From positions 58,349 through 122,348 of the forward strand of contig JAHCAR010000011.1 of the NCBI GenBank assembly GCA_019634795.1: a stretch of DNA of 64,000 bases, read 5' to 3'. Source of the stretch: Dokdonella sp. GTDB lineage: Bacteria; Pseudomonadota; Gammaproteobacteria; Xanthomonadales; Rhodanobacteraceae. The notes under the pieces were generated by a model. That model did no database searches. It was given only the letters and a program-made list of their open reading frames with translations, and had not been told where the DNA came from. Shown here piece after piece: positions 1 to 9,422 of this stretch (position 1 is the stretch's first letter; each line of letters begins with the position of its first letter). Made by a program: the position numbers and the translations under genes.

Positions 1-106
1 CGCCGAGCACCGGCTCCGTCTCGTAGGCCGGCATCCTGGACGCGGCCGGCACCGGCGCCAGTGTGGCGAGCAGCAAGGTTGCGGCATGGAAGCGGTAGAC
101 GGGCAT
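1..106 (-). CDS. Exported protein, N-terminal fragment (truncated by window edge)
   Basis: Reading leftwards from an ATG at 106, the first 35 codons stay open to the window edge. They read M-P-V-Y-R-F-H, then a hydrophobic stretch (AATLLLATLAPVPAA), then a polar start of the mature protein. That is a typical Sec signal peptide with a likely cleavage after an A-x-A-like site. The gene is divergent from recC, leaving a 5' region of 115-150 bases. Only the leader is visible, so the function cannot be told. No strong Shine-Dalgarno is seen, and a TTG further upstream in frame could extend it slightly. Confidence 0.5.
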   Translation of the reverse strand, partial: MPVYRFHAATLLLATLAPVPAASRMPAYETEPVLG

Positions 107-259
107 CGTCTGCAGGTATCGATAGGGCAACGCGGCGCGCGATTCGCAGGCATTGCGAAACGACCGCGGTCAAATCCGGACCGCCAGTGTAGCCGGCCTG
201 CGGGCGGGAGTTCGCGGCACATGGCAAACTCGTTCATCCGGGAGTCGGGCAGGCAGGGC

Positions 260-3200
260 ATGCAGGCAGCGCAATTCATCCATGGAAACCGGCTCGAGCT
301 CCTCGCCGACCGCCTTATCGACGACCTGACCGCCACGGGCCACGACGATCCGCTGCGGCCGCATGTCGTCGTCGTCGCCCATCCGGCCCTTGGCCGCTGG
401 CTGCAGGAACGCATCGCCGCGCGTTGCGGGATCGCCGTCAATATCGAATTTCCGCTGCCTTCGACCTTTGCATGGGAGGTCCTGCGCGAGGTCTCCGGGC
501 GGCTGAAGCGCGAGTCGGCGTTCTCGCGCGAGGCCCTGACCTGGCGCATCCACGCGGCGCTGCCGGCGTATGCGGAGCGGCCCGGATTCGACGCCGTCCG
601 CCACTATCTCGGCTCCGCTGGCGAGCCACGCCAGCGCCACCAGCTGGCCGCTGCCCTGGCCCAGACCTTCGATGAATACACCATGGCCCGGCCGAGCTGG
701 ATCCGCGCCTGGCATCGCGGGCGCCTTGTCCTCGAGGATGCCGACGAGCGCTGGCAGGCCGAACTCTGGCGCGCGCTTGCCGACTCGGTCGACGAGGCCG
801 ATCGCGCCAGCCTGATGCAGGAGGTCCTGGGCGGCCTGCTCGGAGGTGCGCCGGTTCCTTCGCGGCTCGAACGCGGTTTCAGCATTTTCGGCGCCGCCCA
901 CCTGCCGCCGCTGCTGCTCGAATTCTTCCTGACCCTGGCCCAATGCGTTCCGCTGCGCTTCTATCAGCCCAATCCATGTCTCGATTACTGGGGCGACATC
1001 GTTTCGGCGCGCGAGCAGGTGCGCCAGCGCCAGTTGTGGAACCGGCATGGCCGTCGCGAAGACGAGGCGCACCTCGAATCGGGCCATCCGCTGCTGGCTT
1101 CGTGGGGCGGCATCGGCCGCGAGTACCTCAAGGCCATCCATGCTCCCGAACTGGTCGTCCACGACGACGATGCTTTTGCGGCGCCGACTTCGAGCGGACT
1201 GCTCGGCTGGCTGCAGGCCGGCATCCTCATGCTCGACCCGGCGCATGCGCCGCCACCACCGTTGGAGGCGGCGCCGAGCGTACAGGTGCATGGCTGCCCG
1301 AGCCGGCGCCGTGAAGTCGAGGTCCTGCGCGATGCGCTGTTGCCGCTGTTCGAGACGCTCGACGACCTCAAGCCGCACGAGATCGTGGTCATGTCGCCAC
1401 GCATCGAAGAGTACGTGCCCTACGTCGCGGCCGTGTTCGGCGACGGCGACGATCCCCTGTCGATTCCCTACCGCATCAGCGACGTGGCGTTGCGCGCGAC
1501 CCATCCTCTGATCGATGCCTTCGCGCGCATCCTCGCCCTCGGCGAAAGCCGTTTCGCGGTCAGCGAAATCCTCGGCTTCCTCGCCGAGCCGGGGATCGCG
1601 CGCCGCTTCGGACTCGACGGCGAAGCGCGTGACTGGCTGCGCACCTGGATCGCCGACGCTGGCGTGCGCTGGGGCCTCGATGCCGATTTCCGCGCCGCAC
1701 TCGGTGCCGCCGCGATCGATGAAACCACCTGGCGCTTCGGCTTCAATCGGCTGCTGCTCGGCTACGCGCTCGGCAATGACGCGGAAATGCTGGCCGACGT
1801 CGTGCCGGCGACCAATGTCGAAGGCAGCCCGGCGCAATGGCTCGGCCAGTTCGCCCGCTTCGTCGATGCGCTCGCGCGCACGCGCGCCGGCTTCGCCGTG
1901 CCGCGCGGTGCGGCGGAATGGAAAAGCTGGCTGATCGACCGGCTCGATGCGCTGTTCGACGGCGAAGGCGGCGATGCCCTCGAGGCCGCGGCGATCCGCG
2001 ACCTGCGCGAGGCGATCGCCGCGTTCGGCAACGAGGCCTCGCGCTGGCTCGGTGCGGAGGCACTCGACTTCGCGGTCGTGCGCGGCGCGCTCGATGCGCA
2101 GATCGCCGCGCCGCGCGCATCGCGCGGTGGCCGCTTCGGCATCACCTTCTGCGGCATGGTGCCGATGCGCAATGTTCCGCATCGCGTGGTCTGCGTGCTC
2201 GGACTCGACGCCGGCGAATTTCCGCGCCGGCAGGCGCCGGCCGGTTTCAACCTGATGCGCAGGCATCCGCGCGCCGGCGATCGCAGCATCCGCGAGGATG
2301 ACCGTTTCCTGTTTCTCGAAAGCCTGGTCGCCGCGCGCGACGTGTTCCATCTCAGCCATGTCGATCGCGACGCAAAGACCGGTGCATCGAACCCGCCTTC
2401 GCCGCTGGTCGAGGAACTGACCGGATTTCTCGCTGGCGCGTACGGCGCCGAGGCATGGCCCGCGGTGCGCGCGTCCATCGTCCGCCAGCATCCGATGCAT
2501 CCATTCGCGGCCGCCTGCTTTCGCGCCGATTCACCCACGCCGAGCTACGACCGCCGCTGGTGGAACGCGGCGCGACTGCAGGGCGAGGCCTGGATCGAAC
2601 CATCGCCGTTCGTCCCCGCGGCTGCACTCGTCTCCACGCTGCAGGAGTTCCATGCGCTCGAGCTCGCGCCGGCGGAGGACTGGACCGAGCTCGACATCGG
2701 GGAACTGCTGGGCTGGCTCGCCCACCCCTTGCGTGCGTACTTTCGCCAGCAGCTTCCGCTCGAGCTGGCCGAAGCCGAGCGCGACGAGGACGTCGAGGCT
2801 TTCACCCTTGGCCGGCTCGCTCGCTACCAACTGGCCGACCGCCTGCTCGGACCTGAGGCCTCGCGCCCCGATCTGCACCGCGTGCAACGCGAAGGGCAGT
2901 TTCCGATCGGTGTGGTCGGTGAGCAATCCTGGCAGGAACTGCTCGGCCAGGTCGACGCACTCGAACAGAAGGCGCTGCACTTGCTCGGTGGCGAATTCGA
3001 AACCGTCGCGGCCGAAACCCGCAGCGTCGCGTTCGAGGACCTGCGCCTGCGCCTGACCGGCGCGGTCCGGCACAAGGTCCGCTGCGCGGACGGCCAGACC
3101 GCCCTGCTGCTCGCCAGACCGGGCCGGATCCGCGGCATCGACCTGGCCCGGCTGGCGCTCGAACGTTTCCTGCATGCTGGAGCGGAGTCCGATTTGCCCG

Positions 3201-3565
3201 TGTTCCTGATCGGATTCGACAAGGATCAGGTCAAGGCGCTCCGCCTGGGTTCGTTCGACACTGTCGGGCAATGGATTCAAGACCTGCTGATCTGGCGCGC
3301 ACGCGGCCTGAGTCGGCCATTGCCCACTTTCCGCAAGAGCGCCGAGGCATTTGCCGCCTCGTTCCAGCGCTGGGGAGACGAGGGCCGGGCGCGACGGGCG
3401 GCGCTGACCGCCTGGTCCGAAGGCGATTTTCCCGAAAGCGCCGATCCCCACCACCAGCTTTTCGCCCGGCATCGCGAAGATTCGATCCTCGGCGAGGTTT
3501 TCGAAGCCTTTGCCCATGTCGCCTTCGTCCCGCTGTATGGCGCGGCCGCGGAGATCGGGCCATGA
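260..3565 (+). CDS. recC: RecBCD enzyme subunit RecC
   Basis: RecC is the Chi-recognising, catalytically inactive helicase-like subunit of RecBCD, which processes double-strand breaks in the cytoplasm. From the ATG at 260 the protein has about 1101 residues, close to the roughly 1120 of E. coli RecC. It starts with the family pattern (HGNRLELLADRL, then GRWLQ and NIEFPLPSTFAWE). An in-frame ATG at 221 is possible, but the residues before 260 look unlike the family. The stop overlaps the recB start as ATGA (3562-3565), so the two are translationally coupled. There is no ptrA-type protease gene between recC and recB. Identification rests on family resemblance plus the adjacent recB and recD. 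Confidence 0.93.
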   Translation: MQAAQFIHGNRLELLADRLIDDLTATGHDDPLRPHVVVVAHPALGRWLQERIAARCGIAVNIEFPLPSTFAWEVLREVSGRLKRESAFSREALTWRIHAALPAYAERPGFDAVRHYLGSAGEPRQRHQLAAALAQTFDEYTMARPSWIRAWHRGRLVLEDADERWQAELWRALADSVDEADRASLMQEVLGGLLGGAPVPSRLERGFSIFGAAHLPPLLLEFFLTLAQCVPLRFYQPNPCLDYWGDIVSAREQVRQRQLWNRHGRREDEAHLESGHPLLASWGGIGREYLKAIHAPELVVHDDDAFAAPTSSGLLGWLQAGILMLDPAHAPPPPLEAAPSVQVHGCPSRRREVEVLRDALLPLFETLDDLKPHEIVVMSPRIEEYVPYVAAVFGDGDDPLSIPYRISDVALRATHPLIDAFARILALGESRFAVSEILGFLAEPGIARRFGLDGEARDWLRTWIADAGVRWGLDADFRAALGAAAIDETTWRFGFNRLLLGYALGNDAEMLADVVPATNVEGSPAQWLGQFARFVDALARTRAGFAVPRGAAEWKSWLIDRLDALFDGEGGDALEAAAIRDLREAIAAFGNEASRWLGAEALDFAVVRGALDAQIAAPRASRGGRFGITFCGMVPMRNVPHRVVCVLGLDAGEFPRRQAPAGFNLMRRHPRAGDRSIREDDRFLFLESLVAARDVFHLSHVDRDAKTGASNPPSPLVEELTGFLAGAYGAEAWPAVRASIVRQHPMHPFAAACFRADSPTPSYDRRWWNAARLQGEAWIEPSPFVPAAALVSTLQEFHALELAPAEDWTELDIGELLGWLAHPLRAYFRQQLPLELAEAERDEDVEAFTLGRLARYQLADRLLGPEASRPDLHRVQREGQFPIGVVGEQSWQELLGQVDALEQKALHLLGGEFETVAAETRSVAFEDLRLRLTGAVRHKVRCADGQTALLLARPGRIRGIDLARLALERFLHAGAESDLPVFLIGFDKDQVKALRLGSFDTVGQWIQDLLIWRARGLSRPLPTFRKSAEAFAASFQRWGDEGRARRAALTAWSEGDFPESADPHHQLFARHREDSILGEVFEAFAHVAFVPLYGAAAEIGP

Positions 3566-6500
3566 GTCGCGAGCTCGATGCCGCCAGCCTCGCCCTCGAC
3601 GGCCTGCACCTGATCGAAGCCAGCGCCGGCACTGGCAAGACCTACAACATCGCCCTGATCTACCTGCGCCTGCTGCTCGAACGCAAACTCGGCGTGCGCC
3701 AGATTGCCGTGGTCACCTTTACCGAGGCAGCCACGCGCGAACTGCGCGGACGCTTGCGCGAGCGCATCGCCGAGGCGATCGGGCGGCTGGACGGAAGTCG
3801 TCCCGAGGCAGGGGATTTGTTGGACCGGATACTTGAAAAGCACCGGGCCGACGCTGCTTCGCTGGGCGCTGCGATGAACGCCTTGTCATCGGCACTGGTT
3901 GGCTTCGACGAGGCACGCATTTCGACCTTGCACGGCCTTTGCCGGCAACTGCTGGCCGAGCATGCATTCGCGATGGGCCTGCCGTTCTTCGAACTCGATA
4001 ACGACGAGGGCAACGAGGCGGCCCACGAACTGGTCCGCGACTTCTGGCGTCGCCATGTGGTCGCCGAGGCCGACGAGGCCGTCGGCGCCGTGCTCGATCG
4101 CTGGGATACGCCCGAGGCCCTGGCCGCCGACCTGTTGCGTTCGCAGGTACTGGCCTTGTCGGCGACGCGTATCGATCCGCAGGACGCGGCAGCCTGGGTC
4201 GAACGCTCGCGCAGCGCGCTCGATCGCGATCTCGGGGAATGGCGTCGCCTGTACGCCGAGGGTCCAGTTGCAGCCGCGTTGCAGCAGTTGCAGGAGGCCA
4301 TCGCGCAGAAGTGGCTGAAGTCGGCGAAGACGACGCCGCTCGGCGTCGAGTCGATGCAGCGTTGCGTGCAGGCCTGCACCGGGGGCGCGGTCGAGGTCGA
4401 CATCGATGCGCTCGCCGCGCTTGCCGCCAGCGCGATCGCCGATGCCGTGTCGGAAAAGGCGAACAAGGCCGGCTGGACGGTGCCGCCCGAACTTGCCGAG
4501 GTATCGGCCTGTGTCGAGGCCTTGCGGACCGCTTCGCAAACGCTGCGCAACGCAGTGCTGGCACGGTTCACCGGCGCCGCCATCGCCTTCGTGCGCGAAG
4601 GGCTGGCGGCGCGCCGCGAGCGTCTGCGCCGACTCGGATTCGACGATCTGATCGGCCTCCTGCACGAGCATCTCGAAGGCGATACCGGCGCGCGCCTCGC
4701 GCGGGCGATCGCCACCGACATTTCGGCCCTGCTGGTCGACGAGTTCCAGGACACCGATCCCCTGCAGTACGCGATCCTGCGGCGCATCCATGCGGCGCGC
4801 GAGGATGCCGTGTTGCTGCTGATCGGCGATCCCAAGCAGGCCATCTACCGCTTCCGCGGCGGCGATATCCACACCTATCACACGGCGGCCCGGGATGCCG
4901 GCGCCAACCGCCATACCCTGCGCGACAACTGGCGCTCCGATGCGCCGCTGATCGCCGCGGCCAACGCGATCTTCGATGGGGTCGAGGATCCGTTCCTGGT
5001 CGACTTCATCGGCTTCGAGCCGGCCCGCTTTCCGTCGGCCAAGGGGGCCTCGGCGCACTGGCTGGCCAGTGCCACGCCGCTGACCGTATGGCGCCTGCCC
5101 GATCGCCTGGAAAAGAACAAGGCCAAACCGTGGACGTCACCGGCATTCAGCGAGCGCGTGCTCGGCGCGGTTTGCGCCGAGGTTCGCGGACTTCTCGCCG
5201 AGGCGAGGGAAAATGGACACGCACTGCCGGAAATCGCCGTGCTCGTGCAGAGCAATCGTCAGGCCGAACAGGCGGCGCGGGAGCTGGCCCGCTGGAACAT
5301 CGCCTGCGACTACCTAAGCGCAGCCAGCGTTTACGCGAGCGCCGAAGCGCTCGAGATCGAGCGCCTGCTGGCGGCCCTCGATGCACCGGCCGACGCGGCC
5401 CGCGTGCGCGCGGCGCTGGCGACCGAACTGCTCGGCCATGACCTTCAGGCCCTGCTCGAAGCCCAACAGGACCTGAGCCGCTGGGAGGAGCAACTCGCGC
5501 AGATCGCGCTGCTGCGCCAGCGCTGGCTCGAGGCCGGGCCCTACGCCGCGATCGCGCATTGCGTGCAGGCCGCCGCCACGCGCCTGTTGCCGCGCTGGGA
5601 CGGTCGCCGTCGCGTCACCAACCTGCTGCACCTGGCCGAGCTGCTGCAACAGGAAGCGGCGCGGCGTTCGACCCCGGGCGAACTGCTGCACTGGCTCGGC
5701 CAGCGCCGCGCCGAGGCCGACGAGGGACGCGGCGCCGGCCATGCCGAACAGCTGCGTCCGGCCGACGATGCCGGCGCGGTGCAGGTGCTGACCGTGCATC
5801 GAAGCAAGGGCCTGCAGTACGACGTGGTGTTTGCGCCATTCGCGATGGGTACGTTCTGGAAGCGGCTCGAGTCCCTGCAGCAGGCCGACGAAGCCGTGGC
5901 CTGGCATGCCGGCGATGAACTGCGCATCGACATCGGCGGTCCGCACTGGCAGGCGCATGCACTGGCCCAGCGCGACGAGCAGTTCGCCGAAAGCCTGCGC
6001 CTTGCCTACGTCGCGATCACGCGGGCGCGCCATCGAGTCTGGCTGGCCTGGGCCTGGGCCAACACCGGCCACCACAGCACGAGCCTGACCGGTCCCTATG
6101 CCTGGCTCTGGTTTCGCACCGCCGACGTGCGCGAGCCGGCCATGCTCGACGCACTCGGCAGCCAGCTCGAGCGCATCGATCCGGCGCTCGATGCGCTGGC
6201 CGACCGCTCCGGCCAATGCATACGAATCGAAGCGCTGACGCCCGAGGCGCCGCCGATCGAGCCGCTGGCCGAGGCCGTCGATGGCGCAAACCTGATCGTC
6301 GCCGAATTCCGTGGTCGCATCGAACGCGGCCTCGAGACCTCGAGCTACAGCCGCCTGTTCGGCGGCGGCCAGCATGCGCCGGTCGCCGACCACGACGAGA
6401 CCAGCGCGGCGGCCGTCGCGCTGCCCGTGCTGCCCGTGGCCGATCCGGTGCCGCAATGGCCGCGCGGTGCGGATTTCGGCAACTGCGTGCATCAGGCTTT

Positions 6501-7173
6501 CGAGGAAGTGCCGTTCGAGGCGCTGGCCCAACCGGGCCTGCAGCCCGAGCTCGTCCGCATCTGCGCCGATCATGGCTACATGGGCGACGATGCGGCGACG
6601 ATCGCTGCGATCGCACGCGCCAGCGTACGTAGCGAACTGATCGCCGGATCAGGACTGCGCCTGATGACCCTGCCGCGCGGCGAGTTCCTGGCCGAGCTCG
6701 AGTTCCTGTTTCCGCTCGGCGGCGCGCGGCTCGATGCATTCGAGGATCTGCTTTCCGCCTATCCGACCCATGCGCGCGCGCGCGGCGAACTGGTCTCGCG
6801 GCGCTCTGGCATCCGCGGTCTGATGACCGGCTTCATCGACCTCGTCGTGCGCTGGCAGGGCCGCTACTACGTGGTCGACTACAAGACCAACCTGCTCGGC
6901 CCGGCGCGCGCCGATTACGCGCCCGAACGCCTGCCGGCGGCGATCCGGGCCAGCGATTACGACCTGCAATACCTGATCTACCTGGTCGCCCTGCAACGCT
7001 TCCTGCGCAGCCGGCTCGGTGCCGCCTACGACTACGAGCAGCACGTCGGCGGCGCCCTGTATCTGTTCGTGCGCGGCATGCGCGAAGGCGACCTCGCCGG
7101 CATCCATCACGATCGCCCGCCCGCTGCGCTGATCGACGCGCTCGATGCCTGGTGCAACGGAGACCGGCCATGA
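3562..7173 (+). CDS. recB: RecBCD enzyme subunit RecB (helicase-nuclease)
   Basis: RecB is the 3'-5' superfamily 1 helicase and the only nuclease of RecBCD. The protein has 1203 residues. Helicase motifs are visible: ASAGTGKT near residues 20-27, VDEFQDTDP near 392-400, GDPKQAIYRFRG, LTVHRSKGLQYDVV and YVAITRARHRVWL. The C-terminal nuclease domain has D1093 (GFIDLVV) and D1106-x-K1108 (VVDYKTN). This is the same spacing as the E. coli catalytic D1067, D1080 and K1082, so the nuclease looks active. The start codon overlaps the recC stop and the stop overlaps the recD start, both as ATGA, giving a tight three-gene operon. The reading frame is open upstream of 3562, but that part is recC in another frame. 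Confidence 0.95.
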   Translation: MSRELDAASLALDGLHLIEASAGTGKTYNIALIYLRLLLERKLGVRQIAVVTFTEAATRELRGRLRERIAEAIGRLDGSRPEAGDLLDRILEKHRADAASLGAAMNALSSALVGFDEARISTLHGLCRQLLAEHAFAMGLPFFELDNDEGNEAAHELVRDFWRRHVVAEADEAVGAVLDRWDTPEALAADLLRSQVLALSATRIDPQDAAAWVERSRSALDRDLGEWRRLYAEGPVAAALQQLQEAIAQKWLKSAKTTPLGVESMQRCVQACTGGAVEVDIDALAALAASAIADAVSEKANKAGWTVPPELAEVSACVEALRTASQTLRNAVLARFTGAAIAFVREGLAARRERLRRLGFDDLIGLLHEHLEGDTGARLARAIATDISALLVDEFQDTDPLQYAILRRIHAAREDAVLLLIGDPKQAIYRFRGGDIHTYHTAARDAGANRHTLRDNWRSDAPLIAAANAIFDGVEDPFLVDFIGFEPARFPSAKGASAHWLASATPLTVWRLPDRLEKNKAKPWTSPAFSERVLGAVCAEVRGLLAEARENGHALPEIAVLVQSNRQAEQAARELARWNIACDYLSAASVYASAEALEIERLLAALDAPADAARVRAALATELLGHDLQALLEAQQDLSRWEEQLAQIALLRQRWLEAGPYAAIAHCVQAAATRLLPRWDGRRRVTNLLHLAELLQQEAARRSTPGELLHWLGQRRAEADEGRGAGHAEQLRPADDAGAVQVLTVHRSKGLQYDVVFAPFAMGTFWKRLESLQQADEAVAWHAGDELRIDIGGPHWQAHALAQRDEQFAESLRLAYVAITRARHRVWLAWAWANTGHHSTSLTGPYAWLWFRTADVREPAMLDALGSQLERIDPALDALADRSGQCIRIEALTPEAPPIEPLAEAVDGANLIVAEFRGRIERGLETSSYSRLFGGGQHAPVADHDETSAAAVALPVLPVADPVPQWPRGADFGNCVHQAFEEVPFEALAQPGLQPELVRICADHGYMGDDAATIAAIARASVRSELIAGSGLRLMTLPRGEFLAELEFLFPLGGARLDAFEDLLSAYPTHARARGELVSRRSGIRGLMTGFIDLVVRWQGRYYVVDYKTNLLGPARADYAPERLPAAIRASDYDLQYLIYLVALQRFLRSRLGAAYDYEQHVGGALYLFVRGMREGDLAGIHHDRPPAALIDALDAWCNGDRP

Positions 7174-8966
7174 ACGCCTTCGACGCGATCCGCGAGGACG
7201 GATTCAGCGCCCTCGATGCGGCCCTGATCGAAGCCTTCCGTTCGATCTGGCCGGACTGCGACGACGAGGCCCTGCACCTCGCCGCACTGGCCAGCTGGGC
7301 CACCGCGCGCGGGCACAGCTGCTTCACGCCGGATCTGCTCGATGAGTGGCCGGTCCACGGCGAGCCGGCTGCCGGCGAGCGCCGCATCCAGGCCTGGCAT
7401 GCGCAGCTGCGCGAAGGCCACTGGCCGCAAGCTGAGTTCATCGGCACGACTGACAGCCAGGCACCGATCGTCGTCGAAGGCCAGCGCGCCTGGTTGCGTC
7501 GTTACTGGCGCTACGAGCGCGAGATCGAGGCGGCATTGCGCCAGCGCGCGATCGCGTTTTCCGACTTGCCGACCGCTGCCGATGTGGCTGCGGCGCTCGA
7601 CGCCGTGCTGCCCTCCGCCGATGAGGACGAGACCGACTGGCAAAGGGTCGCTGCTACCGTGGCCCTGCGCGCGCCGCTGACCGTCATCTGTGGCGGGCCC
7701 GGCACCGGCAAGACCTTCACCGCCTTGCGCGTGCTGGCCCTGGTCCGGCATTTCGCGCCCGGGCCGCTGCGCATGGCCCTCGCCGCGCCGACCGGCAAGG
7801 CTGCACAGCGGCTCAGCGAATCGGTGCAGCTCGGCTTGCGCAAGCTGCCGCTGAGCGAGGCGCAGCGCGCCGATCTGCCGTCCGAGGCGACGACCCTGCA
7901 CCGGCTGCTCGGCTTCCACGCACAATCCATACAGCCGGCCCGCGATCGTGCGCGCCCGCTCGAGCTCGATGTGCTGGTCGTCGACGAATGCTCAATGGTC
8001 GACCTGCCGCTGATGGCCAAGCTGCTGCGCGCGCTGAAACCCGAATGCCGGCTGATCCTGCTCGGCGATCCGGACCAGCTGCCGGCGGTCGAGAACGGCG
8101 CCGTGCTCGCGGCCCTGGCCGCCTGCAATGCGGACAACCGCTTCGCGCCCGAGACGGCGCGCTGGATCGGCCAGGCCAGCGGCGAACGCGTCGCCGCGAT
8201 CGAGGGCCGTGGAGCGCTCGCCGAACGCATCGTCCGCCTCGAACGACCGCGCCGCTTCGGCGGTGCTTCGGGCATTGCCCGACTGGTCCGCGCGATCCGC
8301 GATGGGGACGCCGGGACGGTCTTCGACATTCTCGGCGACAGCGACGACATTGCCTGGTCGGAATGGCCCTGGCGCATCGACGCGACCGCAGTCCGACGCC
8401 AGCTGCACGACAACTATCGCGTGCTCGCCGAGGCCACGACACCCGCCGAGGCCCTCGAAGCACTCGGTCGCTACCGGATCCTGTGCGCCCTGCGCGAAGG
8501 CCCGCAGGGCGTTTCAGGGCTGAACCGTGCCGTGGCCAGCGCCTTGCACGGTGCCGTGGCCGACCGCGAGTTCGTCCACGGCCGGCCGATCCTGGTCACC
8601 AGCAACCATCATGCGCTCGGTCTCTACAACGGTGATGTCGGCATCTTCTTCGGCGAACGACCCGAATCGCCCTTGCGTGCCTGGTTTGCCCGCCGCGATG
8701 GCGAGGTCCACGCGCTGCTGCCGGCGCAACTGCCGGCCCACGAAAGTGCCTACGCGATGACCGTACACAAGGCGCAGGGATCGGAGTTCGACACGGTCGA
8801 GCTGGTCCTGCCCGAGCAGCCGCATCCCTTGCTGACCCGCGAATGGCTCTACACCGCAGCCAGTCGCGCGCGCTCGCGCTTGCGCATCCATGCAAGCCGC
8901 GAGGTCATCGGCGCCGCGCTCGCCCGGCGCACCCGCCGCATCAACGGCCTCGATCTGCTCGACTGA
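7170..8966 (+). CDS. recD: RecBCD enzyme subunit RecD (5'-3' helicase)
   Basis: RecD is the fast 5'-3' motor of RecBCD. The protein has 598 residues, close to the usual 600. It shows Walker A GGPGTGKT near residues 175-182, Walker B VVDECSMVD near 270, motif III LLGDPDQLPAVE and the C-terminal SF1 motifs YAMTVHKAQGSEFD and LYTAASRARSRL. Its ATG overlaps the recB stop (7170-7173). With RecB and RecC it should form a complete Chi-regulated recombination nuclease. A perfect hairpin lies about 75 bases downstream. No anomaly was seen. Confidence 0.94.
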   Translation: MNAFDAIREDGFSALDAALIEAFRSIWPDCDDEALHLAALASWATARGHSCFTPDLLDEWPVHGEPAAGERRIQAWHAQLREGHWPQAEFIGTTDSQAPIVVEGQRAWLRRYWRYEREIEAALRQRAIAFSDLPTAADVAAALDAVLPSADEDETDWQRVAATVALRAPLTVICGGPGTGKTFTALRVLALVRHFAPGPLRMALAAPTGKAAQRLSESVQLGLRKLPLSEAQRADLPSEATTLHRLLGFHAQSIQPARDRARPLELDVLVVDECSMVDLPLMAKLLRALKPECRLILLGDPDQLPAVENGAVLAALAACNADNRFAPETARWIGQASGERVAAIEGRGALAERIVRLERPRRFGGASGIARLVRAIRDGDAGTVFDILGDSDDIAWSEWPWRIDATAVRRQLHDNYRVLAEATTPAEALEALGRYRILCALREGPQGVSGLNRAVASALHGAVADREFVHGRPILVTSNHHALGLYNGDVGIFFGERPESPLRAWFARRDGEVHALLPAQLPAHESAYAMTVHKAQGSEFDTVELVLPEQPHPLLTREWLYTAASRARSRLRIHASREVIGAALARRTRRINGLDLLD

Positions 8967-9040
8967 GATTCCGGCTTCGTGGCTGCCGCATCGCCGCGAC
9001 TTCGGGCGACACCTGCCCGTTTCGAGTGACGAATCATTTG

Positions 9041-9059
9041 CGAACCGCCTCGCGGTTCG
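9041..9059 (+). terminator. Hairpin downstream of recD, possible terminator
   Basis: CGAACCGC (9041-9048) and GCGGTTCG (9052-9059) are perfect inverted arms with a 3-base loop. The hairpin sits 75 bases after the recD stop. There is no T-run after it, so intrinsic termination is uncertain. The rest of the gap 8967-9422 holds no recognisable gene. A GGAG at 9411 is the ribosome binding site of the next gene. Confidence 0.35.
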
Positions 9060-9422
9060 TTCGCATGCGCCTGAACTGCCCATGCCGTCACGCATTTCGT
9101 GTCGACATCGGACCAAGGCCGGGTTCCCCGCATCCGGGAGCCCGCAACCTGCCATCCCGAATAGCGTGACGCGGTTCACGACGGGCAGGGCGGTAACTGA
9201 ATGGGATTTTGTACATAGCGTGCATTCGTCACGTATTCACCATTCCGCTGGCGCACTTGTGTCGACCCGGTCACAGGCGACCCGCGCACTGGCCCACGCA
9301 TTGCTGAGTACAGCGTGCGTCGACCCGGAGTTCCTTCCCGAGCCGTTGACGATCCGGTTTTGCTTCGCGCACCGGATGTCGATTCGGTGGAGAGGAAATG
9401 GGCGCCTGACGGAGAAACGATC

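Noticed and set aside
170-2500. 776-codon open frame on the minus strand opposite recC
   Set aside because: It is a GC-rich antisense shadow with no family motifs; recC on the plus strand is clear.
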